Assembly: GCF_026239655.1 (NCBI RefSeq)
Contig: NZ_JAPIVO010000005.1
Span: 1-64,000 of the forward strand
Reading direction: 5' to 3'
DNA length: 64,000 bases
DNA from: Pedobacter sp. MR2016-24
Lineage (GTDB): Bacteria > Bacteroidota > Bacteroidia > Sphingobacteriales > Sphingobacteriaceae
This document shows, piece by piece, positions 18,301 to 27,296 of the stretch (positions within the stretch are counted from its first letter, which is position 1; each line of letters opens with the position of its first letter). The translations under genes and the position numbers were made by a program. The notes beneath the pieces are model-generated. The model did not search any database and had not been told where the DNA came from. It saw nothing but the letters and a program-made list of their open reading frames with translations.

Positions 18301-19533
18301 ATGAACAAGAAAAAAAGCAATTTCCATTGCCTGTTACCGCAGTATGCAAAATTCGCAGGTAATAGCAAAAACCTTTTAGCTATAGTCGCCTTGGCAGCTA
18401 TGACCAGTCTGTCGGGCTGTAAAAAGGAACAACCCGATCAGGAATCGGCAGTATTGACCACATTAGCCAAACAATCCGGCACGAACCTGCAGGCTGCCGC
18501 GGTGCTACCTGCTAAAAGTGAAGCATTGCTGGCAATGCAGGTATACAATAACCACTTTTACAATCAGTACGGCACCTATGGATCGTCATTCAAAGCTTAT
18601 TATTGGAAGGACGATAACCACACCGGCCGCATGGATTTCTGGACCCAGCAGGAAGCAATTGAAACTTTGATTGATGCGTATAACATCAATCCATCCACTG
18701 ACCTTAAAAACAAAATTTCTTACCTGTACAATGGCGTGAGAGATGGCTACGGTTTATTGTGGACGAACAACATTTATAATGATGATATCGTATGGGGTGC
18801 ACTGATGTGCATCAGGGCCTTTAAAATCACGAATGACGGTGGCATGCTGGATATGGCCAAAAACAATTTCAACATGATGTGGAACCGGGCCTGGGATACA
18901 CAGTCTTTAGGCGGCGGATTATGGTGGACAACAGCGAATCAAACTAAAAATACCTGTGTGAATGCGCCTGCTGTGATCTGTGCAATGTTGTTGTATCAGG
19001 CGACTGGCGACGTAACGTACAGAACCAAAGCAAAGCAGATTATGGACTGGATGGTGCTGAAACTGTATGATGCATCGAGTGGTGAAGTGAAAGGTGCCAT
19101 CAACGCAGCAGGAACAATCACCGAGGGTGCTCTTTCCTATACACAGGGCACTTTTATTGGCGCCTGTGATTTGTTGCGTGCAGACTATCCGGCTGTGAAT
19201 TACCTGGCGATGGGCCTTAAAGCAATGGATTACGCAAGAAGCAGTATGTGTAACACTTCCGGAGGAATCCTGAAAGATGAGAATGGCATACCTGATACAC
19301 AGGGAATGAAAAGTATTTTTGCCCGCTGGGCCTGCCTGTTTGTAAAAAACACGGGAACGGTGAGTAATTACGGGGCATGGCTTGACACGAATGCTGCTCA
19401 GGCCTGGTCCATACGTAATTCTCAGGGACTCATGTGGAACATCTGGGGAACACGCACACCGGAAACTGTGCGTAATTCTTTTGAAACAACCTGTGGTATA
19501 GCCATGATGAATGGAATCTATACTTACCGTTAA
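18301..19533 (+). CDS. Glycoside hydrolase family 76 lipoprotein (alpha-1,6-mannanase-like)
   Basis: The 410-aa protein has a lipoprotein signal (LSGCKKEQ, lipid Cys about 40). The rest is an (alpha/alpha)6 barrel of the GH76 type with the diagnostic pair of catalytic aspartates in NDDIVWG (Asp161 and Asp162). Trp- and Gly-rich substrate-loop segments (GRMDFWTQQE, GGGLWWTT) are also present. GH76 enzymes cut alpha-1,6-mannan, as in fungal cell walls, and being lipidated it probably sits on the cell surface. No SusC/SusD pair is next to it, so it is an orphan rather than part of a polysaccharide locus. An inverted repeat follows the stop. Confidence 0.88.
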   Translation: MNKKKSNFHCLLPQYAKFAGNSKNLLAIVALAAMTSLSGCKKEQPDQESAVLTTLAKQSGTNLQAAAVLPAKSEALLAMQVYNNHFYNQYGTYGSSFKAYYWKDDNHTGRMDFWTQQEAIETLIDAYNINPSTDLKNKISYLYNGVRDGYGLLWTNNIYNDDIVWGALMCIRAFKITNDGGMLDMAKNNFNMMWNRAWDTQSLGGGLWWTTANQTKNTCVNAPAVICAMLLYQATGDVTYRTKAKQIMDWMVLKLYDASSGEVKGAINAAGTITEGALSYTQGTFIGACDLLRADYPAVNYLAMGLKAMDYARSSMCNTSGGILKDENGIPDTQGMKSIFARWACLFVKNTGTVSNYGAWLDTNAAQAWSIRNSQGLMWNIWGTRTPETVRNSFETTCGIAMMNGIYTYR

Positions 19534-19541
19534 GCTGTAAT

Positions 19542-19589
19542 CCTGTAGTGAATTCGAGATTGAATGTACCCATCTTAATTCACTACAGG
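19542..19589. terminator. Inverted repeat after the GH76 gene
   Basis: Perfect 13-nt arms (CCTGTAGTGAATT at 19542-19554 and its complement at 19577-19589) surround a 22-nt loop, 8 bp after the stop. There is no long T run, so it may be a terminator or an mRNA 3' stabiliser. Confidence 0.55.
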
Positions 19590-19749
19590 TTAACATTTGA
19601 TTAAAAAATACAGGCTGACGAGCGTGATCGCCATTAAAGCCAGGTATATAGGATAATTGGTCATTGACAAGTAAGTAATAGTTAGATCACATAATTAATA
19701 GCTATTGGAATTCATCAGCCTCCGCTGTTATGCCCTGCAACCATTGACA

Positions 19750-20322
19750 TTACATAGTCCACATACTCCATGCTGATTTTATAGCAGATGGATTAATCTG
19801 CGCTATTTTGCTATAAAACAAGTGGAAGTTTTTATTCCACAAGGTATAATTGTGCGCAAACTTAAAAACAAGTGCTTCGCCATTATGCTGTTTGATCCTC
19901 ACTTGCCAGATACTTCTGTTATTTATTTGAATTGAAGTTTTACTGACTTCAATAATATCACTGAGTTTATAAATAGCTTTTTGAGAATGCTGATTAACAG
20001 CATAAAAGTTCTCCTGATCAAAGAAAAACTCGTCCTCACTTACCACTTTATTTTCCAGTCCGAACAGAAATGGTTTTTTTGATATTTGCTTCCATTCTTC
20101 AAGTGCGGGACTGGTAGAATTGCCGTAACTAATCACCTGATTTGCCGGTTTAAATCCAATAAAATACTTTTTCCAAATTTCCCTGAGGAGTAAAGTAATA
20201 AAAGCGAAACTTCCTATCAATAATAAAATGATAAAGGAATTGTCAACAACAGTTATAGTCTTTGTCAAAACAGCAATAAATATGGCGTAAACTGCGCATA
20301 TAATAATAATTCTTTTTACCAT
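19750..20322 (-). CDS. Two-TM protein with PH-like soluble domain
   Basis: The 190-aa protein has two membrane helices (about 4-22 and 28-47) and a soluble region (60-175) of alternating strands, such as FFFDQENFYAVN and WQVRIKQHNGEALVFKF, with the look of a bacterial PH-like (YcxB/DUF) domain. It resembles the products of 15101 and 43244 in architecture. No catalytic motif is present. It stands alone, upstream of a sugar dehydrogenase terminator. Function unknown. Confidence 0.55.
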   Translation of the reverse strand: MVKRIIIICAVYAIFIAVLTKTITVVDNSFIILLLIGSFAFITLLLREIWKKYFIGFKPANQVISYGNSTSPALEEWKQISKKPFLFGLENKVVSEDEFFFDQENFYAVNQHSQKAIYKLSDIIEVSKTSIQINNRSIWQVRIKQHNGEALVFKFAHNYTLWNKNFHLFYSKIAQINPSAIKSAWSMWTM

Positions 20323-20363
20323 AGTAACGATTAGGTATGCTTAATACATAGACATGAAATCCA

Positions 20364-20395
20364 CTAAAAAAGCCGGGTCATTTTACCGACCCGAC
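20364..20395 (-). terminator. Intrinsic terminator of the sugar dehydrogenase
   Basis: Read leftward, the arms GTCGGGTC and GACCCGGC (one G-U pair) form an 8-bp stem with an 8-nt loop, followed by a run of U. It lies 22 bp after the stop at 20418. Confidence 0.8.
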
Positions 20396-20417
20396 TTTTC
20401 ATTCTAAACCAAATTAA

Positions 20418-21656
20418 CTATTTTTTATCAATCCTGTATAAACGTCCCTGGTCAGTAACGGCATATAAAGCACCGTCGGTACCCTGTGTGACATCTCTGA
20501 AACGTTGTTGTTCTCCTGCCAGCAATCTTTCTTCACCCAGTACTTTATTGTCTTTAATGACTAAACGAACAATGTGCATTCCGCTGAGCGAACCGATGAA
20601 AAGATTGTTTTTCCATTCAGCAATACGGTTGCCTGAATAAAAGGTCATACCACTTGGCGATACAACAGGATCCCAGTAATAGGCTGGTTGTGCCAGTCCG
20701 TCTTTCTGCTGTATCGGCGGTGTACCAATAGCTTCGCCACTGTATTCTATACCATAAGTAATGACCGGCCATCCGTAATTGGTACCTGCCTGCAGCGGGT
20801 TAATCTCATCCCCTCCTCTCGGGCCATGTTCACTTTCCCAGATTTGTCCTGTTTCAGGATGTACAGCCAGACCTTGTGGATTTCTGTGTCCGCTGGTATA
20901 CAATTCCGGTAAGGCACCTGCCTGGTTAAATGCGGGATTTCCTGGTGCAGGCTGACCGCTTGTGGTTATCCGCACTACTTTTCCCAGACTACTGGATACC
21001 GATTGTGCCAGTGGGCGCGTCTCTAACACAGATCTTTCGCCTATGCTTACAAGGAGATTACCAGTCTTATCGAACACCACCCTTCCACCATAATGGAGGG
21101 CGCTGTTGTTAGGCGTATTGGAACGATAAATTACCGTTGCAGATTCGATGGTTGCTTCGTTATCAGCTAAACGGCCTTTGGCAACGGCAGTAATATTTCC
21201 ACCTGAAACAGCTGCCGCATATACCCAGTATACCATTCTGTTGGTCGCAAAAGCAGGATCTAAGGAAAGCCCGAGTAAACCACCCTGTCCGGCCGGGTTA
21301 ACTGCCGGAAGCCCTGTAATCTTTGGGCCCACCACTCCTGCTTTAGTGACAATGCGCATACTCCCCTCCTTTTCGGTAACCAGCAATCTGCCGTCGGGCA
21401 GACTCACTACACCCCATGGACTTGCCAGTCCGGACGTAAGTACATCTGCGCTAAAGGCCGTGCTAGTTTTCACGCTGCCAATCCGGGTTTGTCCGGCAAA
21501 AGCAGGTTTATATGTTGTATTGGCCGGCTGTGTTTCTACCGGGGAGCCTGTGACTATTGTATCCTGTGCGGGATCACCGCCAGTATCATTGTTTTTAGAG
21601 CAGCTGGCTATCGCGGTAGCGACTACGATCCCAGCAGTAAGGATTAGTTTGTTCAT
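20418..21656 (-). CDS. PQQ-dependent soluble sugar dehydrogenase-like lipoprotein
   Basis: The 412-aa protein has a lipoprotein signal (AIASCSKN, Cys19) and a six-bladed beta-propeller of the GSDH (glucose/sorbosone dehydrogenase) family. Key segments are LASPWGVVSLPDGRLLVTEK, the HxGGR-type active site (LHYGGR, His188), SGHRNPQGLA (255-264) and EHGPRGGDEIN (276-286), which make up the PQQ and calcium site in known aldose dehydrogenases. It would oxidise sugars in the periplasm or at the outer membrane. It is monocistronic with its own terminator. The exact substrate cannot be read from the sequence. Confidence 0.88.
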   Translation of the reverse strand: MNKLILTAGIVVATAIASCSKNNDTGGDPAQDTIVTGSPVETQPANTTYKPAFAGQTRIGSVKTSTAFSADVLTSGLASPWGVVSLPDGRLLVTEKEGSMRIVTKAGVVGPKITGLPAVNPAGQGGLLGLSLDPAFATNRMVYWVYAAAVSGGNITAVAKGRLADNEATIESATVIYRSNTPNNSALHYGGRVVFDKTGNLLVSIGERSVLETRPLAQSVSSSLGKVVRITTSGQPAPGNPAFNQAGALPELYTSGHRNPQGLAVHPETGQIWESEHGPRGGDEINPLQAGTNYGWPVITYGIEYSGEAIGTPPIQQKDGLAQPAYYWDPVVSPSGMTFYSGNRIAEWKNNLFIGSLSGMHIVRLVIKDNKVLGEERLLAGEQQRFRDVTQGTDGALYAVTDQGRLYRIDKK

Positions 21657-22005
21657 AGGATTGTGATTAGGTGACTATATAACAAGTATCTCCTGATTTA
21701 GTTTATTCGGGTTTCGTTGTTCTGCTGAATTTATTTAATTGCACTTTTTAAAGACCGCAACCTCCCGTTCTAAATTACGCACCGTCAATACAGGTTTTAC
21801 ATGCGAGAAATAATTATCCCAGACCTCTTAATAGTGCTGACACTATGTTAATTAAAATATCGTATACTTACCTGATTATTAAAATTCCGGCAGGATTTTT
21901 GGTCAGGATTCTATATATTCAGGTTTAAACAAGAAATATGGCTTTCAAAGCATTTTTTTATTCTCGGATCGTAGCTATCTGTTCACCTTTTAATACAATA
22001 TTCTT
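21657..22005. other. Divergent intergenic gap before the VgrG unit
   Basis: This 349-bp gap separates the sugar dehydrogenase from the lipase-like effector candidate. No coding frame or repeat is evident; it must hold the promoters of both directions, but I cannot place them. Confidence 0.4.
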
Positions 22006-22818
22006 ATGATGGAATTGTATCAGACTGCAGCGGGGATGCTTCCTGTATCTCCTGTGGCTACGCCAATAAATTCTATAGCCCATAAAGTTCCCGCGATAGT
22101 AGTTTTTGTGAATGGTTACCGCATGTCTATGCCCGTAGCCAATATCATCAGGGAAATGAGACGCAATGATGAAGTGAAAAGTTATGATGTGAACGACTAC
22201 TGGAATGATATTGATGATAAATTTCAGGAAAGACTGGGTGATCAGTTCGCTTTTTATGCGGATGGTGATGCGCCTACCTTAACAGCGAAAAACAATATGG
22301 GTTTTACGATGCGTAAGCTTCATGGCAGAAAAGCAGGCCTGAATCTTATTACGCAACTGACGCAGATCAAAAACTCGACTATAAAAAACAAGACTTCCCG
22401 AAAAGTGCTTTGGGGCGACAATGCAGACCTCAATCTGTATGATATCAAAAGTATTCCTATTGATATTGTATGTCATAGTATGGGTTTTGCTTATGCATTA
22501 GGAATGGTGGAAGTGCTGCAGGAATCTGGTTACAATCCGGAAAGAATTTATGCGCTGGCACCGGAAAATCCGGGTAAAGGGCAGATTCCGGGTTATATTG
22601 AGGAAAGCCAGCAATATGGTAGCGGCCCGGACGATCCCTGGTACCAGCAGGACAGAATAGCGCCTCAGGAACCTATCCCGGGTGTAGGCAACTCTACTTT
22701 TATTCCTGACGGCATCCCCAAAGGACCATATGACAGTCACAGTGTGGCGAACTACGGCTGGATATTCAAATTGAGAAAAGGATCCAGAGGTTATGTGAAG
22801 CCAAGGGAAAAAAACTAA
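22006..22818 (+). CDS. Lipase-like alpha/beta hydrolase, candidate type VI effector
   Basis: The 270-aa protein lacks a signal peptide and shows alpha/beta-hydrolase marks: strand AIVVFVNGYRM (30-40) and nucleophile elbow VCHSMG with Ser158. A C-terminal His in DSHSVANYGW is a plausible triad member, and the segment ALAPENPGKG follows the nucleophile. It is first in a three-gene unit with a lipoprotein (23-bp gap) and VgrG (33-bp gap). Lipases beside VgrG are classic type VI effectors delivered on the spike, with a periplasmic immunity protein next door. That role is inferred from context; it could also be a housekeeping esterase. An ATG three bases downstream is an equally good start. Confidence 0.65.
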   Translation: MMELYQTAAGMLPVSPVATPINSIAHKVPAIVVFVNGYRMSMPVANIIREMRRNDEVKSYDVNDYWNDIDDKFQERLGDQFAFYADGDAPTLTAKNNMGFTMRKLHGRKAGLNLITQLTQIKNSTIKNKTSRKVLWGDNADLNLYDIKSIPIDIVCHSMGFAYALGMVEVLQESGYNPERIYALAPENPGKGQIPGYIEESQQYGSGPDDPWYQQDRIAPQEPIPGVGNSTFIPDGIPKGPYDSHSVANYGWIFKLRKGSRGYVKPREKN

Positions 22819-22841
22819 TAGCGAATTTATAATAAAGGCGC

Positions 22842-23420
22842 ATGAAACCACAACTAAGAATTTACCTGCTCATCATTGTTTTCATTTCAATGACAGGCTG
22901 TTTAAACGGACAAAACAAAATCAACATGTTTGCAGATCAACTCGAAAAAGATAAAAATACACAGCCTTATAAAGAAGTGATGGCTGCAGCTAACAGTGAT
23001 CTTAAGCAATGGATTGCTGAAGGCCTTGAAGAGGTGCAGATTCTGAAAGAATGTAACTGGAAGGTTGACGACGCAGTTTTCTTCAATACAAAAAGGGACA
23101 AATGTTATCTGCTGCTCCTGATGCAGGATAAAGCTAAGGGTGCAGAAATTGATTATGTGTACCAGATGTATGCTGCGCTGGAAGGTAAAGAATGGAAGAT
23201 CTATTTTTCATCTTTACCGAATTACGTATACCTGAGAGAACGGCTGAAACTGCCTGAGGGCACTCCTGTACCTATGGAAACACTTTCAAAGTTATCGCGG
23301 GAAGAGTTGCTGAAAGGATATTACAAGAGTAACGGGGAGATAGATGACGCTTTTGTGGACAAAGTCTACACTCCCCTGCTGAAAGAACGACACCTTAAAT
23401 TCCTGAATAAAAAGGGATAA
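22842..23420 (+). CDS. Lipoprotein, candidate immunity protein
   Basis: The 192-aa product has a lipoprotein signal (SMTGCLNGQ, lipid Cys about 20). The mature part is a mixed alpha/beta domain rich in Lys and Glu. No family is recognised. It lies between a lipase-like gene and VgrG, with only 23-33 bp gaps, so the three are almost surely one operon. A periplasm-facing lipoprotein in that place is what one expects of an immunity protein against a lipase effector; this is inference from position only. Confidence 0.6.
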   Translation: MKPQLRIYLLIIVFISMTGCLNGQNKINMFADQLEKDKNTQPYKEVMAAANSDLKQWIAEGLEEVQILKECNWKVDDAVFFNTKRDKCYLLLLMQDKAKGAEIDYVYQMYAALEGKEWKIYFSSLPNYVYLRERLKLPEGTPVPMETLSKLSREELLKGYYKSNGEIDDAFVDKVYTPLLKERHLKFLNKKG

Positions 23421-23453
23421 AATATTTTAACTGCTATAATACGAACCGCTACT

Positions 23454-25304
23454 ATGGAAGACAAAATCATATCAGAGATACATATCGACGGAACCCCCGT
23501 TCATACGTTTTCTTATCTAATGATCAGACAATCGTTTAATGCACATCATTGGTTTGAATTGCATGTTAATCATGATACCTTTGAAATTTTAGGCTCCGGA
23601 AAAGCAGATACATCCAGAAATCTGGTTGGTAAATCTATTTCCATTACACTAACTGAAACCTTATCTGGCCGCAGCACATTATTTAGTGCGATTATCTGCG
23701 AGATAGGGCTTTCCCAAAGTGATGGTCTGCATGGCGATTTGGTACTGAGGGGCTACAGCCCTACTATTTTATTGGATAACGGGGTAAATCTGAATTCTTT
23801 TAAGGCTAAAACGTTAAATGAGATTGTGACTGAGGTGACGAGTAAAGTAGTGGCGAATGACCTGCGAATGGAGGTCAAAGCAAAATATACCACGCCTATC
23901 CCCTACATGTCTCAATATAAAGAAAGCACTTTTTCATTTTTGAACAGGCTGTCTTCTGAATACGGAGAATGGTTTTACTACGATGGCGTAAACACCAAAT
24001 TCGGAAAACCTGACGAACAGCCTCAGATTGACCTGGTTTATGGAAGAGAAATTTCCACTATGAACTGGTCTATGAAAGTAAGCCCGGTAACCTTTTCGCA
24101 GTATTCTTATAATTCATCAGAGAATCAGCTGAACAAAGGAGATGCGCCTGATAGTGTAGACGGACTGGATGCAGACAGCCTTTTTGCGCTGAATAAGTCA
24201 CAAGATTTGTTCACGGATCCGGTGAACATGCCGCTTAAACCAAGAACGCAGAGTCAGTCGGAATTAGACGAAATGATGAAGCGCAGAAAAGAATCGGCCG
24301 CAGCAAGTCTGGTCGGTCTGATGGCCAAATCAAATGCAGCAGGGGTGAATATTGGTACAATAGTAAATGTAAAAATCTCCAAAAAAGAACTCCTTGATTT
24401 TGTGACGGAAGATTACGGACAATACATGATTACTTCGGTAACGCATGAATTGGATGGCAACCACCGCTACAGGAACACATTTGAGGCCATACCGGCAGCG
24501 AGCAACGTAATTCCGGTAAAAGACGTCAGGTATCCGGTGGCGGAGCCGCAGGTGGCCACAGTGATGTCTAACCAGGACCCTAAAGGGATGGGTCGCGTGC
24601 AGGTACAGTTTTTATGGCAGCAGCAGAAGGGCGACAGAACAGAATGGTTGCGCGTGTTAACGGCAGATGCAGGTTCCGGAAATGACAGCAGGAAGAACCG
24701 TGGATTTTTTATTCATCCGGAGGTGGGCGATCAGGTGATTGTCGGTTTCAGGTACAATGATCCTAACCGGCCGTTTGTAATGGGCAGCATACCGCATGGC
24801 AAGAACATCGACAGTCATCATATACAGGAAAACCATGTGAAGGCCATCACCACCCGCAGCGGCAGTCAGGTTTTATTCAACGATACCAAACACCATATCA
24901 AAATATCAACCAGTGCGGGTAACATCATCAAAATTCATGAGAAAACCGGTTCCATATCGATTACCAGTGCTTCAAGCATCAGCCTGAATTCTGAGGTAAT
25001 TAATATACACGCTTCACAGCTGGTAGACATACAGGCCCCAAAAATAACGATTGGAAATACCGATGCTCCGGCACCGGCAACGGCCAGCGCGGAAGAAAAA
25101 GCCAAACAAAGAAGTCCGACTCAGACACTTGATATCAAAGCAAAAGCGATAGACCTGAATGGTGAGGATACACTGAAAGGAACGTCAAAAATCACCACAG
25201 TGGAAGGTACCGATCAGAACACGATTAAATCCGATAAATTGGTAGATGTTTCTGGTGGCCTGGAAGCCAAAGTTCATGGTACGATGGTTAAAATAAACTC
25301 GTAA
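23454..25304 (+). CDS. vgrG: VgrG, type VI secretion spike protein
   Basis: The 616-aa protein follows the VgrG plan. An N-terminal gp27-like region (about 1-330) comes first, with a turn typical of the family (PYMSQYKESTFSFLNRLSSE, near 153-172). Next is a gp5-type OB-fold (about 360-450: PKGMGRVQVQFLW, GFFIHPEVGDQVIVGF, RPFVMGSIPHG), and last a repetitive beta-strand needle (about 470-610, with short Ile/Lys repeats). It forms the tip of the contractile tube and carries effectors. No sheath, tube, ClpV or membrane-complex genes occur in the window, so this is an orphan spike unit that would rely on a main cluster elsewhere. A C-terminal toxin extension is not evident. Confidence 0.85.
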   Translation: MEDKIISEIHIDGTPVHTFSYLMIRQSFNAHHWFELHVNHDTFEILGSGKADTSRNLVGKSISITLTETLSGRSTLFSAIICEIGLSQSDGLHGDLVLRGYSPTILLDNGVNLNSFKAKTLNEIVTEVTSKVVANDLRMEVKAKYTTPIPYMSQYKESTFSFLNRLSSEYGEWFYYDGVNTKFGKPDEQPQIDLVYGREISTMNWSMKVSPVTFSQYSYNSSENQLNKGDAPDSVDGLDADSLFALNKSQDLFTDPVNMPLKPRTQSQSELDEMMKRRKESAAASLVGLMAKSNAAGVNIGTIVNVKISKKELLDFVTEDYGQYMITSVTHELDGNHRYRNTFEAIPAASNVIPVKDVRYPVAEPQVATVMSNQDPKGMGRVQVQFLWQQQKGDRTEWLRVLTADAGSGNDSRKNRGFFIHPEVGDQVIVGFRYNDPNRPFVMGSIPHGKNIDSHHIQENHVKAITTRSGSQVLFNDTKHHIKISTSAGNIIKIHEKTGSISITSASSISLNSEVINIHASQLVDIQAPKITIGNTDAPAPATASAEEKAKQRSPTQTLDIKAKAIDLNGEDTLKGTSKITTVEGTDQNTIKSDKLVDVSGGLEAKVHGTMVKINS

Positions 25305-25366
25305 GCGGTATGGAGGAACTATCAGGCGGTGATGAGATCATCTCGAGAGACGATGGATGATTGTTT

Positions 25367-25549
25367 TTATTTGTTTCTAAAGTTTTTGATCAGGATAAAA
25401 ACAGAGGCAATAAAAACGATCAGATAAATAACGGCTAAGCCCGTGTGCTTAAATTTCAAAGTTTCGAAGTCAAACTGCTTGAACAGTACCACGCCTAAAA
25501 TAATGGCGACGATAGTTAGTGTGAACGTGAGGGCGTTATTCTTTTCCAT
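25367..25549 (-). CDS. Small two-TM membrane protein (60 aa)
   Basis: This 60-aa protein consists almost entirely of two membrane helices (about 7-24 and 36-53) with a short loop and a basic tail (KNFRNK). It starts at an ATG and has its own gap on both sides. It converges on vgrG and could take part in that locus, but no evidence ties them. No family is recognised. Confidence 0.5.
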   Translation of the reverse strand: MEKNNALTFTLTIVAIILGVVLFKQFDFETLKFKHTGLAVIYLIVFIASVFILIKNFRNK

Positions 25550-25626
25550 ATTTTTATGTTAAATGGTGATATTGGTCAACACAAAGAAAACAAATTTGAA
25601 TTAAAAAACAAATATGATTAGGCGAA

Positions 25627-26463
25627 CTACTGGCTTTTAATTGACCGCAGCCATACCAGTTTATTTCCGCCGGTAAAACGGTAGGCATCTTTCCACCAGG
25701 TAGCAGCACCTCTGCAGGATGTCATCAGCAGCTTATTTTTCCGATCCAGGGTAACATCACAGAATCCGGAGCAGTTTGCCTTACTATCATTCGGTTCTGC
25801 CAGTTGCTGAAAGTGTTTTGATTTTGGATTGTAGAGGTAAATGCTGAAGGTTCGGTATACGCCCATACCGGCGTCGGGAATAGAGAAAGCAACGTCATCA
25901 TAACCATCGAAATTGTAATCTGCAATGACACCCTGACGTACGGGATCGGGACGTTCGAACGCTGGCAGCTGACGACTTTGAGCGCTGCCATCAGGATAAC
26001 TGAAGCTGAGCAGCTCATCAGGACTGTGGTAAAAAGAGATGAGCACACCATGCAGCAGGTATTTATCCCTCGCAGCATCTCCCTCCTGCTCAGGTGCATT
26101 TTCAAGCTGGAAACGCTGAGCATCTTTATTCCTTACATACCAGACTTTTGACAGTTTCTCAGCTTCCTGGGTTAGACCATAACTGCCGGTTACTTTTCCA
26201 CCGACAAGCTCGTCCCAAACATAAGTGATTTTCGCGGGTACTGCTTTATCTTTTGCGTTGCCTTGCACCACTCTGCTTTTCAATTTTAATGCGATGATGC
26301 CCGGCTGACCACGGTATTGCACGAATGCGCCCTTGCCTTCGGTACCATAGTAGATGTTCAGGCGGAAAGCTTTCGTAGAACCGGTCGATTTAAGCGAAAA
26401 GGGCTGGGCAGTGACCCGGGAGAATAACATTGCCAGAATGATCAGGGATAGGAGCTTTTTCAT
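25627..26463 (-). CDS. Secreted FG-GAP/XAC2610-like protein
   Basis: The 278-aa protein has a signal peptide (residues 1-19, ending RVTAQ). A calcium-type loop, DYNFDGYDDVAF, appears around residue 190, as in FG-GAP/VCBS repeats and the XAC2610 group. The C-terminus (GAATWWKDAYRF) also resembles that group. XAC2610 of Xanthomonas is an inhibitor that protects against a secreted lysozyme effector; whether this relative has an immunity role is unknown. It forms a likely pair with the lipoprotein gene upstream (26482), 18 bp away, and lies near the VgrG unit. Confidence 0.6.
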   Translation of the reverse strand: MKKLLSLIILAMLFSRVTAQPFSLKSTGSTKAFRLNIYYGTEGKGAFVQYRGQPGIIALKLKSRVVQGNAKDKAVPAKITYVWDELVGGKVTGSYGLTQEAEKLSKVWYVRNKDAQRFQLENAPEQEGDAARDKYLLHGVLISFYHSPDELLSFSYPDGSAQSRQLPAFERPDPVRQGVIADYNFDGYDDVAFSIPDAGMGVYRTFSIYLYNPKSKHFQQLAEPNDSKANCSGFCDVTLDRKNKLLMTSCRGAATWWKDAYRFTGGNKLVWLRSIKSQ

Positions 26464-26481
26464 CTTGAGGATAGCTGGTTT

Positions 26482-27183
26482 TTAGTCCAGGAACACAAAG
26501 TCGCCTGAGCTAACGTTATCAAATATTTTGTCTTTATATTCTTTTTTGATCACAAAAAGATATCCCTTATAGTGCGGATCCTTTTTACCGTTGCTGATTT
26601 TTTGATCGTCTACTTCTATTTTCATCGTGTTTTCCTCATCATCTAAAACGAGACTATACCTGATGATCCTGTCTTTGAGCTGCCAGGTATAAATGTCAAA
26701 GTTTTTACCGACAAACTCCCCTTTCGTTTTAGTGGATTTGCCATACTTTTTATCCAATGTCTCCATCAAACTCTTAGCTTCATTCAATTCAGTTTTTCCG
26801 ACTACCGCATTGATGAGCATGATCTTTCCATCTAAAGTAGTCGCGAAATTAATGGCATTAAACTCATAGCTGCCAAAATTTGCCATCACATCTCTAGTTG
26901 AAAAACTCCGTTGCCGGTATTCAATTCTTACCGGTTTTTCGCTGCCGATCAACTCTCCGTCTGAAATCGTATCTACTTCCAGCATCTCAGATTTAACCTG
27001 ATAATAGCCGGCGTATTCTTTACTCCTGGTATCCTCCGGTAAGATTGCAGAAAATTTGGTATTAAAATCAAAATCTTCCAGTTGCAAGGGTTGTTTGGCA
27101 AGAGAGGCCGGAATTCTGTTGTCCTGCCCACGGCAAGCAATTATTAACAGCGGGAATGTCAGGATTAATAAAAGTTTCTTCAT
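26482..27183 (-). CDS. Lipoprotein, unknown
   Basis: The 233-aa product has a lipoprotein signal (LLIIACRGQ, lipid Cys 17). The mature region is soluble and mixed alpha/beta, with strands such as IDVFIYTWQL-like segments and several Lys-rich turns. I recognise no domain. It precedes the XAC2610-like gene by 18 bp on the same strand, so the pair is probably co-transcribed and both products are exported. Confidence 0.55.
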   Translation of the reverse strand: MKKLLLILTFPLLIIACRGQDNRIPASLAKQPLQLEDFDFNTKFSAILPEDTRSKEYAGYYQVKSEMLEVDTISDGELIGSEKPVRIEYRQRSFSTRDVMANFGSYEFNAINFATTLDGKIMLINAVVGKTELNEAKSLMETLDKKYGKSTKTKGEFVGKNFDIYTWQLKDRIIRYSLVLDDEENTMKIEVDDQKISNGKKDPHYKGYLFVIKKEYKDKIFDNVSSGDFVFLD

Positions 27184-27296
27184 GTGACGTTATTAATTAT
27201 TTACTATCTGGTGAATCGAAAGATAATGATTAATATCCGGTCGTTTAACTGAATGTTGACTATTTTTAACAAATTGCAGTCATTACATTCCTTTGC

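Noticed and set aside
18919..19596. 225-codon open frame opposite the GH76 gene
   Set aside because: It lies almost wholly antisense to a clear GH76 enzyme with catalytic Asp pair; its Cys/His-rich translation looks like a shadow of the coding strand.
21148..21666. 172-codon open frame opposite the sugar dehydrogenase
   Set aside because: It is antisense to conserved propeller segments and has low-complexity Pro/Ser/Thr composition typical of shadow frames.
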